Shown one piece after another: positions 52,235-61,380 of a stretch of DNA of 64,000 nucleotides. This stretch comes from Methylobacterium sp. R2-1 (GTDB taxonomy: Bacteria; Pseudomonadota; Alphaproteobacteria; Rhizobiales; Beijerinckiaceae), in the NCBI RefSeq assembly GCF_014191355.1, contig NZ_JACHWM010000003.1, positions 186,001 through 250,000 of the forward strand, in the 5' to 3' direction. Under the pieces are notes generated by a model. That model saw only the letters and a program-made list of their open reading frames with translations. It did no database searches and was not told the origin of the DNA. Position numbers and translations under genes: made by a program. The number at the start of each line of letters is the position of its first letter. Position 1 is the stretch's first letter.

Positions 52235-53185
52235 ATGCCGAGCGACGCCGATCTCTCGCCCACACGCTCGTTCCAGGGCCTGATCCTCACCCTGCAGCGC
52301 TTCTGGGCGGCCAAGGGCTGCGTCATCCTCCAGCCCTACGACATGGAGGTCGGCGCCGGCACCTTTCATCCGGCCACCACGCTGCGAGCGCTCGGCCCGA
52401 AGCCCTGGAAAGCGGCCTACGTGCAGCCCTCGCGGCGTCCGAAGGACGGACGCTACGGCGAGAACCCGAACCGGCTGCAGCACTACTACCAGTTCCAGGT
52501 GATCCTGAAGCCGAACCCGCCGAACCTGCAAGAGCTCTACCTCGCCTCGCTGGAGGCGATCGGCGTCGATCTCAAGCTCCACGACATCCGTTTCGTCGAG
52601 GACGATTGGGAGAGCCCGACGCTCGGCGCCTGGGGCCTCGGTTGGGAATGCTGGTGCGACGGGATGGAGGTGAGCCAGTTCACCTACTTCCAGCAGGTCG
52701 CGGGTTTCGAATGCGCGCCGGTGGCCGGCGAGCTGACCTACGGGCTCGAACGCCTCGCGATGTACGTGCAGGGCGTCGAGAACGTCTACGACCTCAATTT
52801 CAACGGCGGCGAGGGTGACGAGAAGGTCACCTACGGCGACGTCTTCCTCCAGGCCGAGCAGGAATATTCGCGGCACAACTTCGAGGCCGCCGACACGGCG
52901 ATGCTGTTCCGCCACTTCGCTGACGCGGAGAAGGCCTGCCGCCTCTACCTCGAAGCTGGTGCCCCAGAGAGCGAGGGCGCGCGCCACCGCATCGTGCAGC
53001 CGGCCTACGACCAGTGCATCAAGGCGAGCCACGTCTTCAACCTGCTCGACGCCCGTGGCGTGATCTCGGTCACCGAGCGCCAGAGCTACATCCTGCGGGT
53101 GCGCGAGCTGGCCAAGGCCTGCGGCGCCGCGTGGCTCAAGACCGAGGCCGGCGGCCATTCCAGCGACCAAGCCGCCGCGGCCTGA
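52235..53185 (+). CDS. glyQ: Glycyl-tRNA synthetase alpha subunit
   Basis: 316 aa from ATG 52235. Class II core: [43 protein letters not shown] (in parts, motif 1/2 region), [29 protein letters not shown], and [19 protein letters not shown]. The C-terminal helical domain with [23 protein letters not shown] is complete. Works as alpha2beta2 with GlyS to charge tRNA-Gly. glyS lies 2.6 kb downstream, with DUF3828 and phoX between, rather than adjacent. An in-frame TTG 63 bases upstream is possible but less like the family. Confidence 0.96.
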   Translation: MPSDADLSPTRSFQGLILTLQRFWAAKGCVILQPYDMEVGAGTFHPATTLRALGPKPWKAAYVQPSRRPKDGRYGENPNRLQHYYQFQVILKPNPPNLQELYLASLEAIGVDLKLHDIRFVEDDWESPTLGAWGLGWECWCDGMEVSQFTYFQQVAGFECAPVAGELTYGLERLAMYVQGVENVYDLNFNGGEGDEKVTYGDVFLQAEQEYSRHNFEAADTAMLFRHFADAEKACRLYLEAGAPESEGARHRIVQPAYDQCIKASHVFNLLDARGVISVTERQSYILRVRELAKACGAAWLKTEAGGHSSDQAAAA

Positions 53186-53188
53186 GCG

Positions 53189-53644
53189 ATGCGCCGCCGC
53201 GCCGCCCTGGCTCGAATCCTGGCCCTCGCCTTCGGGCTTCGCGCCAGTCCGGCTTTCGCGCAATCCGCGACCGACCCCGTGGAGACGGTACGGGCCTTCT
53301 ACGCGGCCGATGACATCAACGCGGTCCGCTTCTACGCGAAGGGCCTGCGCGCACTTTACGAACGCGACCAGCGCGAGGCAGGGGGCGAGGTCGGGCGGCT
53401 CGGCTTCGCCTTCCACGTCAACGGCCAGGACACCGAGCCGGGCTTCGCGAAGTCGCTGGCGCTCGCGACGCTCTCGGACGACGGCGACCGGGCTGAGGTG
53501 CGGGCGAGCTTCCGCAACGGAGGGCCGCAGGAACTGCGCTACAGCCTCGTGCGCGAGGCCGGCGCCTGGAAGATCGCCAATGTCCGCTCGCTGAAGGGCG
53601 AGCGTTGGGATCTCGTCGCCCTCCTGTCGGCGCCGCTTCAATAG
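53189..53644 (+). CDS. DUF3828-like exported protein
   Basis: 151 aa. A signal peptide (RAALARILALAFGLRASPAFA, cleaved near residue 24) then a small alpha/beta domain with ETVRAFYAADDINAVRFYAKGLRALYERDQ and LRYSLVREAGAWKIANVRSL, consistent with the NTF2-like DUF3828 fold. Periplasmic. Starts three bases after the glyQ stop, so very likely co-transcribed, which is odd for a translation gene. Function unknown. Confidence 0.75.
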   Translation: MRRRAALARILALAFGLRASPAFAQSATDPVETVRAFYAADDINAVRFYAKGLRALYERDQREAGGEVGRLGFAFHVNGQDTEPGFAKSLALATLSDDGDRAEVRASFRNGGPQELRYSLVREAGAWKIANVRSLKGERWDLVALLSAPLQ

Positions 53645-53721
53645 AGCAGGCCCTTCGCCCAGAGCTGTTTCGTCATCGAAGCGACATCTGGCGGGCGTAG
53701 CGCGCCGACTCTCGCAGGCTG

Positions 53722-55623
53722 ATGAGACGCGCAACGATGTCCGACATGCCCGACGCCCCAACCCTCGATGCGGTGATCGCGCATCGCTTCTCCCGGCGCG
53801 ACCTGATGCGCGGGTCGCTGGCCGCCGCACTTGCCGCCGGGGTCACTCCGCAGGCCGCCGCCGCCCACGCCGACGCCTCCCCCTTCGACTTCCCTGAACT
53901 CGCCGCCGGCGTCGATGAGCACCTGCACGTGGCCGAGGGCTACGAGGTGAAACTGCTGTTGCGCTGGGGCGATCCGCTGTTTGCCGATGCCCCCGCCTTC
54001 GACCCGCGAAAGCAGAGTGCCGAGGGCCAGGAGCGCCAGTTCGGCTACAACAACGACTTCGTCGGCTTCATCCCGCTGGACCCGTCGGGCCAGCGCGGCC
54101 TGCTCGTGGTCAACCACGAATACACCAATGCCGAACTGATGTTTCCCGGCCTCGACGCTGCCGACCGCAAGGGCGTGATCGCTGCCCTGACTCCGGCACA
54201 GGTTGCGGTCGAGATGGCCGCCCATGGCGGTTCGGTGGTCGAGATCGTCCGCGAGGCGGCAGGGTGGCGCCCCGTCGTCGGCTCGCCCTACACAAGACGC
54301 ATCACCGCGCAGACGCCAATCGATCTCACCGGCCCGGCGGCCGGCCATCCCCGCCTCGTCACCGAGGCCGATCCCGGCGGCCGGCGCGTGCTCGGCATGA
54401 TCAACAACTGCTCGGGCGGCGTCACGCCCTGGGGCACGTGGCTCTCGGGCGAGGAGAACATCAACTACTATTTCGGCGGCGCCCTTCCCACCGGGCATCC
54501 GGAAGCCGGCAATGCCAAGGCGATGGGCCTGGGCAGCCTGCAATACGCCTGGAGCCGCTTCCACCCGCGCTTCGACCTCGCGCAGACACCGAACGAGCCG
54601 AACCGGTTCGGCTGGGTGGTTGAGATCGATCCGTTCGATCCGGGCTCGACCCCGAAGAAGCGCACGGCACTCGGCCGGTTCAAGCACGAGGGCGCCGCCG
54701 GCGCGCGCTCACTCGACGGGCGCTATGTCGTCTATCTCGGCGACGACGAGCGCTTCCAGCACGTCTACCGCTTCGTCAGCGCCGGCCGCGTGCAGGCGGA
54801 GCGCGGCGCCAATGCAGACCTCCTCGATTCCGGTACGCTCAGCGTCGCCCGGTTCGAGCCCGACGGCACCGGCCGGTGGCTGCCGCTGGTGCACGGGGCG
54901 AACGGGCTCGACGCCGCGAACGGTTTCGCGAGCCAGGCCGATGTGCTGATCGAGACCCGCCGCGCCGCCAAACGGCTCGGCGCCACGCCGATGGACCGGC
55001 CCGAGGACATCGAGGCGAACCCGCGCACCGGCCGCGTCTACGTGATGCTGACCAATAACGTGAAGCGCGCCGCCGATCAGGAGGAGCCCGCCAACCCGCG
55101 CGGCCCCAACGCCTTCGGTCACGTCATCGAGATCGCTCCCGACGGCACCGACCACGGCGCCGAGACCTTCCGCTGGGAGGTGCTGGTGCGCTGCGGCCAC
55201 CCGTCGAAGCCGGAGGTGAGGGCGAGCTTCTCCGCGCTCACCACCGAGAACGGCTGGTTCGGCATGCCCGACAACTGCACCTTCGACGGGCGCGGCCGCC
55301 TCTGGATCGCCACCGACGGCAACAACCGCCGCGCGACCGGCCGGGCCGACGGTATCTGGGCGGTGGAGACGGAGGGGCCACGCCGGGGCACGGCGCGCCA
55401 CTTCCTGCGGGTGCCGGTCGGCGCCGAGATGTGCGGCCCCTGCTTCACGCCAGACGACGAGACCTTCTTCGTCGCCGTCCAGCATCCCGGCGAGCCTGAC
55501 GAGGAGGGCGCGCTGGGCTCCTATGAAAAGCCCTCGACCCGCTGGCCGGATTTTTCGCCGGATAGGCCGCCGCGGCCGTCCGTGGTGGCGGTGCAGCGGA
55601 CGGGGGGCGGACGGATCGGGTGA
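53722..55623 (+). CDS. PhoX-family alkaline phosphatase-like protein (Tat-exported)
   Basis: 633 aa. A twin-arginine signal (SRRDLMRGSLAAALAAGVTPQAAAAHA, about residues 24-50) directs a folded, cofactor-bearing protein to the periplasm. The DUF839/PhoX body (residues ~60-630) has FGYNNDFVGFIPL, LVVNHEYTNAELMFPG, NNCSGGVTPWGTWLSGEEN, and HEGAAGARSLDGRYVVYLGDDERF cut by Gly; GWFGMPDNCTFDGRGRLWIATDGN late. PhoX is an Fe/Ca-dependent phosphatase induced by phosphate starvation. The exact substrate is not shown; no Pho box is seen in the 77-base gap upstream. ATG 53737 is an alternative start. Confidence 0.88.
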   Translation: MRRATMSDMPDAPTLDAVIAHRFSRRDLMRGSLAAALAAGVTPQAAAAHADASPFDFPELAAGVDEHLHVAEGYEVKLLLRWGDPLFADAPAFDPRKQSAEGQERQFGYNNDFVGFIPLDPSGQRGLLVVNHEYTNAELMFPGLDAADRKGVIAALTPAQVAVEMAAHGGSVVEIVREAAGWRPVVGSPYTRRITAQTPIDLTGPAAGHPRLVTEADPGGRRVLGMINNCSGGVTPWGTWLSGEENINYYFGGALPTGHPEAGNAKAMGLGSLQYAWSRFHPRFDLAQTPNEPNRFGWVVEIDPFDPGSTPKKRTALGRFKHEGAAGARSLDGRYVVYLGDDERFQHVYRFVSAGRVQAERGANADLLDSGTLSVARFEPDGTGRWLPLVHGANGLDAANGFASQADVLIETRRAAKRLGATPMDRPEDIEANPRTGRVYVMLTNNVKRAADQEEPANPRGPNAFGHVIEIAPDGTDHGAETFRWEVLVRCGHPSKPEVRASFSALTTENGWFGMPDNCTFDGRGRLWIATDGNNRRATGRADGIWAVETEGPRRGTARHFLRVPVGAEMCGPCFTPDDETFFVAVQHPGEPDEEGALGSYEKPSTRWPDFSPDRPPRPSVVAVQRTGGGRIG

Positions 55624-55634
55624 AGGTCGGTCGC

Positions 55635-55728
55635 CGTCATCGCGAGGCGAAGCCGACGCGATCCAGGCCACCGCCCGATCCGAAACAGTCGCGTCCCTGG
55701 ATCGCTTCGCTGACGCTCGCGCTGACGA
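55635..55728. repeat. Bipartite REP palindrome between phoX and glyS
   Basis: The arms CGTCATCGCGAGGCGAAGC...GCGATCCAGG (55635-55667) and CCCTGGATCGCTTCGCTGACGCTCGCG...TGACGA (55695-55728) are inverted copies. The unit is a dispersed Rhizobiales palindrome. It sits between the phoX stop and glyS and may limit read-through. Confidence 0.6.
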
Positions 55729-55800
55729 AGGAGCAGCGGTGACAGATGGGGGTCATCTCCCGTCTCGACGCGGCCCGAGCGGGCGGCTATTCCCGCGCGC

Positions 55801-57891
55801 ATGCCTGACCTTCTGCTCGAACTCCGCTCCGAAGAGATCCCCGCGCGCATGCAGCGGCGTGCGGCCGAGGATCTGAAGAAGCTCGTCACCGACGCGCTGG
55901 TCGAGCGCGGTTTCCTCTACGAGGGCGCCAAGGCCTTCGCGACGCCGCGGCGGCTGGCACTGCACATCGCCGGGCTGCCCGCCCGCGGCGAGGCCGTGCG
56001 CGAGGAGCGGCGCGGACCCCGCGTCGGCGCGCCCGAGGCGGCGGTGCAGGGCTTCCTGAAGAGCGCGGGACTGTCGAGCCTCGATCAGGCCACCACCGTC
56101 ACCGATCCGAAGAAGGGCGAGTTCTACCTCGCGGTGATCGAGCGGCCCGGCCGCGAGACGCTGGACGTGCTCGCCGAGATCCTGCCGGGTATCATCAAGA
56201 GCTTCCCCTGGCCGAAATCGATGCGCTGGGGCGCGGCCTCAGCCCAGCCCGGCTCCTTGCGCTGGGTGCGCCCGCTCCAATCGATCGTCGCCACCTTCGG
56301 GCCCGAGACCGAGACGCCGGAAGTCGTGCCGTTCTCGGTCGATGGCATCACGGCGGGCACAGTCACGAGCGGCCATCGTTTCCTCGCGCCCGAACCCTTC
56401 GAGGTGCGCCGCTTCGACGACTACGTGCAGGCGCTGGAGCGCGCCGACGTGATCCTTGATGCCGACCGGCGCAAGGACATCATCCTGCACGACGCCAGGG
56501 ATCTCGCCTTCGCCCGCGGCCTCGACCTCGTGGAGGACGAGGGCCTGCTGGAGGAAGTGGCCGGTCTGGTGGAGCGGCCCGTGGTGCTGATGGGGTCGTT
56601 CGAGGAGCGTTTTTTGGAGATCCCGGCCGAAGCGATCCGGGCCACCATCCGCGCCAACCAGAAGTGCTTCGTGCTGCGCCAATCCGGCTCCGAGGAACTG
56701 GCACCGGCCTTCCTGCTGGTCTCGAACCTCGTCGCCTCCGACGGCGGCGCCGCGATCACCGCCGGCAACGAGCGCGTGGTGCGCGCCCGGCTCTCGGACG
56801 CAAAATTCTTCTGGGAGACCGACAAGGCCACGAAGTTGGAGGATCGGCTTCCCAAACTCGACACGATCGTCTTCCACGAGAAGCTCGGCACGCAGGGTGA
56901 GCGGGTCGCCCGCATCGCCGCGCTCGCAAAAGAAATCGCGCCGCTGGTGGGGGCCAACCCGGCGCTGGCTGAGCGCGCAGCCCGGCTCGCCAAGGCCGAC
57001 CTCGTCACCGAGATGGTCGGCGAGTTTCCGGAATTGCAGGGCCTGATGGGCCGCAAATACGCGGCGCTTCAGGGCGAGCCCGAGAGCGTCGCCGCGGCGA
57101 TCGAGGAGCATTACAAGCCGGTGGGGCCGAGCGACCGCGTGCCGACCGATCCGGTCTCCATCGCCGTGGCACTCGCCGACAAGCTCGATACGCTCGCTGG
57201 CTTCTGGTCGATCGACGAGAAGCCGACCGGCAGCAAGGATCCGTTCGCGTTGCGGCGGGCGGCCTTGGGCGTGATCCGCGCCGTGATCGAACGGTCGCTG
57301 CGGCTGCCGCTGGCCTCCCTGCTGAAGGGTCGATTCGCGGGCGGAGGCGATGAGCGCACCGCGGATCTCCTCGCCTTCTTCGCCGATCGCCTCAAAGTCT
57401 ATCTCCGCGACCAGGGCGCCCGCCACGACCTGATCGACGCGGTCTTCGCTCTGCCCGGGCAGGACGACCTCCTGCTCGTCGTCCGCCGTGTCGAGGCATT
57501 GGGCGCGTTCCTGAGCACGGATGACGGCCGGAACCTGCTCGCCGGCTACAAGCGCGCGGCCAACATCCTGCGCATCGAGGAGAAGAAGGACGGTCGCGCC
57601 TACGACGAGACGCCCGACGCCGCACTCGCGGCGTCCGGCGATCCGGAGGAGCGGGTGCTCGCCGAGGCGCTGGCAGCGGCGCGACATGAGGCTTCCGCCG
57701 CCGTAACGGCCGAGGACTTTGCTGGAGCGATGCGGGCACTTTCGCGCCTGCGGGCGCCGGTGGACGCCTTCTTCGAGAAGGTCACCGTCAACGCCGACGA
57801 TCCCGCTCTGCGCAAGAACCGGCTCCTGCTCCTCAATGCCCTGCGCGCGGCCACCCGCGAGGTGGCCGACTTCTCGCGCATCGAGGGCTGA
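55801..57891 (+). CDS. glyS: Glycyl-tRNA synthetase beta subunit
   Basis: 696 aa, usual length. N-terminal [22 protein letters not shown] is the family signature; FPKSMRWG-type sequence ([16 protein letters not shown]) and the HD-like domain ([20 protein letters not shown]) follow; the C-terminal anticodon-binding region ends [11 protein letters not shown]. Partners GlyQ. The unrelated phoX and DUF3828 genes between glyQ and glyS are unusual, since the two are normally adjacent. A REP element precedes it. Confidence 0.96.
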   Translation: MPDLLLELRSEEIPARMQRRAAEDLKKLVTDALVERGFLYEGAKAFATPRRLALHIAGLPARGEAVREERRGPRVGAPEAAVQGFLKSAGLSSLDQATTVTDPKKGEFYLAVIERPGRETLDVLAEILPGIIKSFPWPKSMRWGAASAQPGSLRWVRPLQSIVATFGPETETPEVVPFSVDGITAGTVTSGHRFLAPEPFEVRRFDDYVQALERADVILDADRRKDIILHDARDLAFARGLDLVEDEGLLEEVAGLVERPVVLMGSFEERFLEIPAEAIRATIRANQKCFVLRQSGSEELAPAFLLVSNLVASDGGAAITAGNERVVRARLSDAKFFWETDKATKLEDRLPKLDTIVFHEKLGTQGERVARIAALAKEIAPLVGANPALAERAARLAKADLVTEMVGEFPELQGLMGRKYAALQGEPESVAAAIEEHYKPVGPSDRVPTDPVSIAVALADKLDTLAGFWSIDEKPTGSKDPFALRRAALGVIRAVIERSLRLPLASLLKGRFAGGGDERTADLLAFFADRLKVYLRDQGARHDLIDAVFALPGQDDLLLVVRRVEALGAFLSTDDGRNLLAGYKRAANILRIEEKKDGRAYDETPDAALAASGDPEERVLAEALAAARHEASAAVTAEDFAGAMRALSRLRAPVDAFFEKVTVNADDPALRKNRLLLLNALRAATREVADFSRIEG

Positions 57892-58253
57892 CGGGGGCGG
57901 ATCGGTCGGTTGCCGCTCGGTCTGTCCTCCTGGGGCCGAGGGGGCAATCCGGGCATCGTGACCGTAGCCCGTCACGCACGATGCTTGCCGGCCCCGCCGG
58001 CAGCGGCGTGCGCGTGTCACCGTAACATTTCAGCCGCTAGTAGTGAGACAGGCTGGGGTGGCACCCTCAAGATGCTGAATTGTGGCTGATCGGTAATCGT
58101 CGGCCGCATCAAAACATGCTTCAGATCTGAACACGTTCCGCCCTGAGTGCTTTCCGACGAAGTGGATACCGCTTCGGCGAAAGAAAGCGCGTCAAAACGA
58201 AGGTCTAGAGGCGCCGACCTAGCACGATCAGGTCGGCGTATCGAGTGTTGACG
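57892..58253. other. 362-base region before the LuxR-type gene, with a 9-bp inverted repeat
   Basis: No gene is apparent. Near its right end CGCCGACCT (58212-58220) and AGGTCGGCG (58230-58238) form a perfect inverted repeat around 9 bases, ending 15 bases before the regulator's ATG. It may be the operator for that regulator or an RNA hairpin masking its ribosome site. The GC falls to about 50% between 58050 and 58200. Confidence 0.5.
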
Positions 58254-59381
58254 ATGTCGGATTTCGATCCTCTCACCCTGATCAATGCGTGCTACGCGGC
58301 CGCGCTCGATCCCGAGACATGGTCCGGCGCGCTAGACGGGATCGCCGATGCGGTCGGAGCCCGCGGTGCAGTGATCGTCTCGCACGATCCCGCGCGCACG
58401 GCCCTGACGCTGGCCTCCGAACGGATCGCCGACGTGAACCTCGATTACGGCGTCGGCGGCTGGTGGCAGCACGACACCCGTATCCGTCTCGGCCGGGAGC
58501 GCGGCATTATGAGGCCGGGCACCGTGACGGTCGACGAGATGTACATCACGGCGGAAGAGAAGCGCGCCGATCCGTTCTTCCAGCACTTCATCGATCGGCA
58601 CCACCTCGGCAATCTTTGCGCTTATGTTGGCGCTGACCCGATGGACCGTCACACCCTGTCGTTCAGCGCTCCGCGCGACACGCGAAAGGGGCCGTTCGAG
58701 GGGGCCGAGATCGAGCGGCTGGGGCTCGTCGGTCCGCACGTCATCCGCGCTTTCCGGCTGACAGCCCTTGTCGGCGACATGCGCCGGGAGGCGGAGGGGC
58801 TCACCTCCGCCCTGGAGCGGATGCGGGCCGGGGTTATCGTGCTCGATGCCCGCGGCCGGATCCGGCTCGTCAGCCCCGCGGCGGAGCGTCTGGCGAGCGG
58901 CTACCTCACCCTGCGCACCGGAGCCGTGCCTGCGGCCGCGGAGCCGGTCGAGAGCGCCCGCTTCGACCGCTTCCTGAACGATGGTCTACCCGAGCAGGCC
59001 TGGCAGCGGCAGGACAGGCTCCTCCTACGTCGCCGGGGCGGCGGGCGCCCGCTCTATGTCGAAGCGCTCCCCTTGCGCGGCGACGACCCGCTTCCGGCGG
59101 CTGGTACAGGCCTCGGAGGCGGGGCGATCCTGCTCCTGCGCGATCTGCTCGCGCCGGCGACGCGTCCGATCGAGCCGTTGCTGGAACAGCTTGGCCTCAC
59201 CCGGGCCGAGGCGCGGGTCGCTGCCTTGGTTGGCCGGGGCGCGGCGCCGCGGGAGGTGGCCGAGCAGCTCACTGTCAGCGAGAGCACGGTGCGCAGCCAG
59301 CTTAAGGCCGTTTACGGCAAGCTCGCGATCCGTCGCCAGAGCGAACTCGCGGTCTTCATCACCCGCCTCGACAGTCTCTAG
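58254..59381 (+). CDS. LuxR-type transcriptional regulator with PAS-like sensor region
   Basis: 375 aa from ATG 58254 (a GTG nine bases earlier is possible). The C-terminus has the LuxR/GerE helix-turn-helix: LGLTRAEARVAALVGRGAAPREVAEQL then VSESTVRSQLKAVYGKLAI (about residues 300-350). The N-terminal ~290 residues are a sensor region (LINACYAAALDPETWSGAL; ERMRAGVIVLDARGRIRLVSPAAERL, the latter PAS-like at about 185). There is no acyl-homoserine-lactone-binding domain, and no luxI-type gene nearby. Ligand unknown. A 9-bp inverted repeat lies just upstream of the start. Confidence 0.88.
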   Translation: MSDFDPLTLINACYAAALDPETWSGALDGIADAVGARGAVIVSHDPARTALTLASERIADVNLDYGVGGWWQHDTRIRLGRERGIMRPGTVTVDEMYITAEEKRADPFFQHFIDRHHLGNLCAYVGADPMDRHTLSFSAPRDTRKGPFEGAEIERLGLVGPHVIRAFRLTALVGDMRREAEGLTSALERMRAGVIVLDARGRIRLVSPAAERLASGYLTLRTGAVPAAAEPVESARFDRFLNDGLPEQAWQRQDRLLLRRRGGGRPLYVEALPLRGDDPLPAAGTGLGGGAILLLRDLLAPATRPIEPLLEQLGLTRAEARVAALVGRGAAPREVAEQLTVSESTVRSQLKAVYGKLAIRRQSELAVFITRLDSL

Positions 59382-59456
59382 GCGTCGCCCGAGGAGCGGC
59401 CGCCGGCTCTCGGGAAAAGGCGATTCGAAGCCGAGTGCCGAATGCGCTGCCCTGCC

Positions 59457-61274
59457 CTATTCCGGCTCGTCCCGGCGCTGGCGCAGTTCCGGGACCGGTT
59501 TCTCGGGCTCGGAAACGGGCGCAACCTGACCCTCCGAGCGGCTCGAGTCCACGAACAGCCGCGCCTCGCCCTCGCGCACGCCGAGGCTGCGCAGCGCGTA
59601 GGTCATCATCCCGAGCGCCAGCTCTCGCTCGGCCATGAGGACGAGGCCGACACCGTCTTCTTCCAGCCGGCGGCGCTCGCTGTCGCTGTGCGTGCGCACC
59701 ACGCTGTCGATGCCCGGATTGGTGGTGCGGGCTTTGGCGAGCAGCCGCCGCGCCTGGTGCGGGTCGGGGGTCGCGACCACGACGAGGCGGGCGGAGCCGA
59801 TATCGGCGGCGTCCAGGATACCCGGCGCGGTCGCGTCGCCGAACACCGCCGGCACGCCCTGCGCCCTTAACTCCTCAACCCGGCGCCGGTCACGCTCCAC
59901 CACCACGAAGGGCAGGTTCCAGTCCTGCAGCGCCTTGCCGATAGCGCTGCCGACACGGCCGTAGCCGATGATCACCGCGTGGCCGCTCATGCCGGGCGCG
60001 GCCGCACTGACCGGCAGCGGCGCGGCGGCGCGGCGCTCCAGGCGGCGGCGCAGCTCCGGCCGCTCGCCGAGCCAGCGCGACACCCGGTCGGCGAGTGCAA
60101 AGAACAGCGGGTTGAGGGTGATCGACAGCAGCGCGCCGCCGAGGATCAGGTCACGCCCCTCCTCCGGCAGCAGCTTCAGCGAGATGCCGAGACCGGCCAG
60201 GATGAACGAGAACTCGCCGATCTGCGCGAGGCTCGCGGCGATGGTGAGTGCCGTGCCGACGGGATGACCGAAGGCGAGCACGATGGCGATGGCTGCGAGC
60301 GACTTTCCCAGGACGATGACGCCGACGACGCCGAGAATCGAGAGCGGCTCGCGCAGGACGATTCCCGGATCGAACAACATGCCGACCGACACGAAGAACA
60401 GCACGGCGAAGGCGTCCTGCAACGGCAGGGAATCGGCTGCGGCTTGATGGCTGAGGTCGGATTCGGCGAGCACCATGCCTGCGAAGAAGGCACCGAGGGC
60501 GAAGGACACGCCGAACAGTTCGGAGGAGGCGTAGGCGATGCCGACCGCGCTCGCCAGCACCGCCAGGGTAAACAGCTCTCGCGAGCCGGTGCGGGCGGCC
60601 AGTCCCAGCAGGTAGGGAATGAGGCGCCGACCGCCGACGAGCATCACGGCAACGAACACGCCGACCTTGGCCAGCGTCAGCCCGAGCGTCACCCACAGAC
60701 CGTGCTCCGGCGCGCCGTGATGGCCGGCGGCCTGCATCGCCTCGCCGCCGAGTGAGGGGGCCAGCGCCGGCAGCAGCACCAGGGCCACCACCATGGCGAG
60801 ATCCTCGACGATCAGCCAGCCGACGGCGATGCGGCCTTTGTCGGAGTCGAGCAAACCGCGCCCTTCGAGCGCTCGCAGCAGTACGACTGTGCTCGCCACC
60901 GAGAGCGCCAATCCGAAGACCAGACCCGCCCCCGCGCCCCAGCCGAAGCCCCAAGCGAGCCCCGCCCCCATGGCGGTCGCCACCGCGATCTGCACGATTG
61001 CCCCGGGCAGAGCGATGGTGCGGACGGCCAGCAGGTCGGCGATGGAGAAGTGCAGGCCGACGCCGAACATCAGCAGGATGACGCCGAGTTCGGCGAGCTG
61101 ACTCGCCAGCGCCGGATTACCGACGAAGCCGGGCGTGAATGGGCCGATGGCAATGCCCGCGACGAGGTAGCCAACGAGGGGTGGCAGCCGAATCCGCTGA
61201 GCCAGCATGCCTCCGATGAACGCGCAGACCAGACCGAGCGCGATGATCGAGATGAGTTCGGTGGCGTGCTGCAA
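59457..61274 (-). CDS. ybaL: CPA2 cation:proton antiporter, YbaL/KefB type
   Basis: 605 aa. About twelve membrane helices (residues ~5-385, with RLPPLVGYLVAGIAIGPFTPG and SVASTVVLLRALEGRG, the CPA2 core) and a C-terminal RCK/TrkA-N domain: HAVIIGYGRVGSAIGKAL (about residue 424), VVVERDRRRVEELRAQGVPAVFGDA. Probably a K+(or Na+)/H+ antiporter gated by nucleotide or glutathione conjugates. The acidic ATP/NAD site GYGRVG is intact. Start ATG 61274. Downstream of phaC on the same strand; a hairpin lies between. Confidence 0.9.
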   Translation of the reverse strand: MQHATELISIIALGLVCAFIGGMLAQRIRLPPLVGYLVAGIAIGPFTPGFVGNPALASQLAELGVILLMFGVGLHFSIADLLAVRTIALPGAIVQIAVATAMGAGLAWGFGWGAGAGLVFGLALSVASTVVLLRALEGRGLLDSDKGRIAVGWLIVEDLAMVVALVLLPALAPSLGGEAMQAAGHHGAPEHGLWVTLGLTLAKVGVFVAVMLVGGRRLIPYLLGLAARTGSRELFTLAVLASAVGIAYASSELFGVSFALGAFFAGMVLAESDLSHQAAADSLPLQDAFAVLFFVSVGMLFDPGIVLREPLSILGVVGVIVLGKSLAAIAIVLAFGHPVGTALTIAASLAQIGEFSFILAGLGISLKLLPEEGRDLILGGALLSITLNPLFFALADRVSRWLGERPELRRRLERRAAAPLPVSAAAPGMSGHAVIIGYGRVGSAIGKALQDWNLPFVVVERDRRRVEELRAQGVPAVFGDATAPGILDAADIGSARLVVVATPDPHQARRLLAKARTTNPGIDSVVRTHSDSERRRLEEDGVGLVLMAERELALGMMTYALRSLGVREGEARLFVDSSRSEGQVAPVSEPEKPVPELRQRRDEPE

Positions 61275-61287
61275 CGCGATCCTATCC

Positions 61288-61310
61288 TCCTGGGGCGGAC
61301 GGCCCCAGGA
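61288..61310 (-). terminator. Hairpin between phaC and the antiporter gene
   Basis: TCCTGGGG (61288-61295) and CCCCAGGA (61303-61310) make eight pairs around a 7-base loop, with a possible extra C:G. It lies after the phaC stop and just before the antiporter start on the same strand, so it may be a phaC terminator or part of the antiporter's leader. Confidence 0.5.
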
Positions 61311-61380
61311 TCAGATAAGGCAAATCACGGTCCCGTGTCCGCAACAGCGATGCGATGGGTGCACGGTTCCTGTCGATTCC

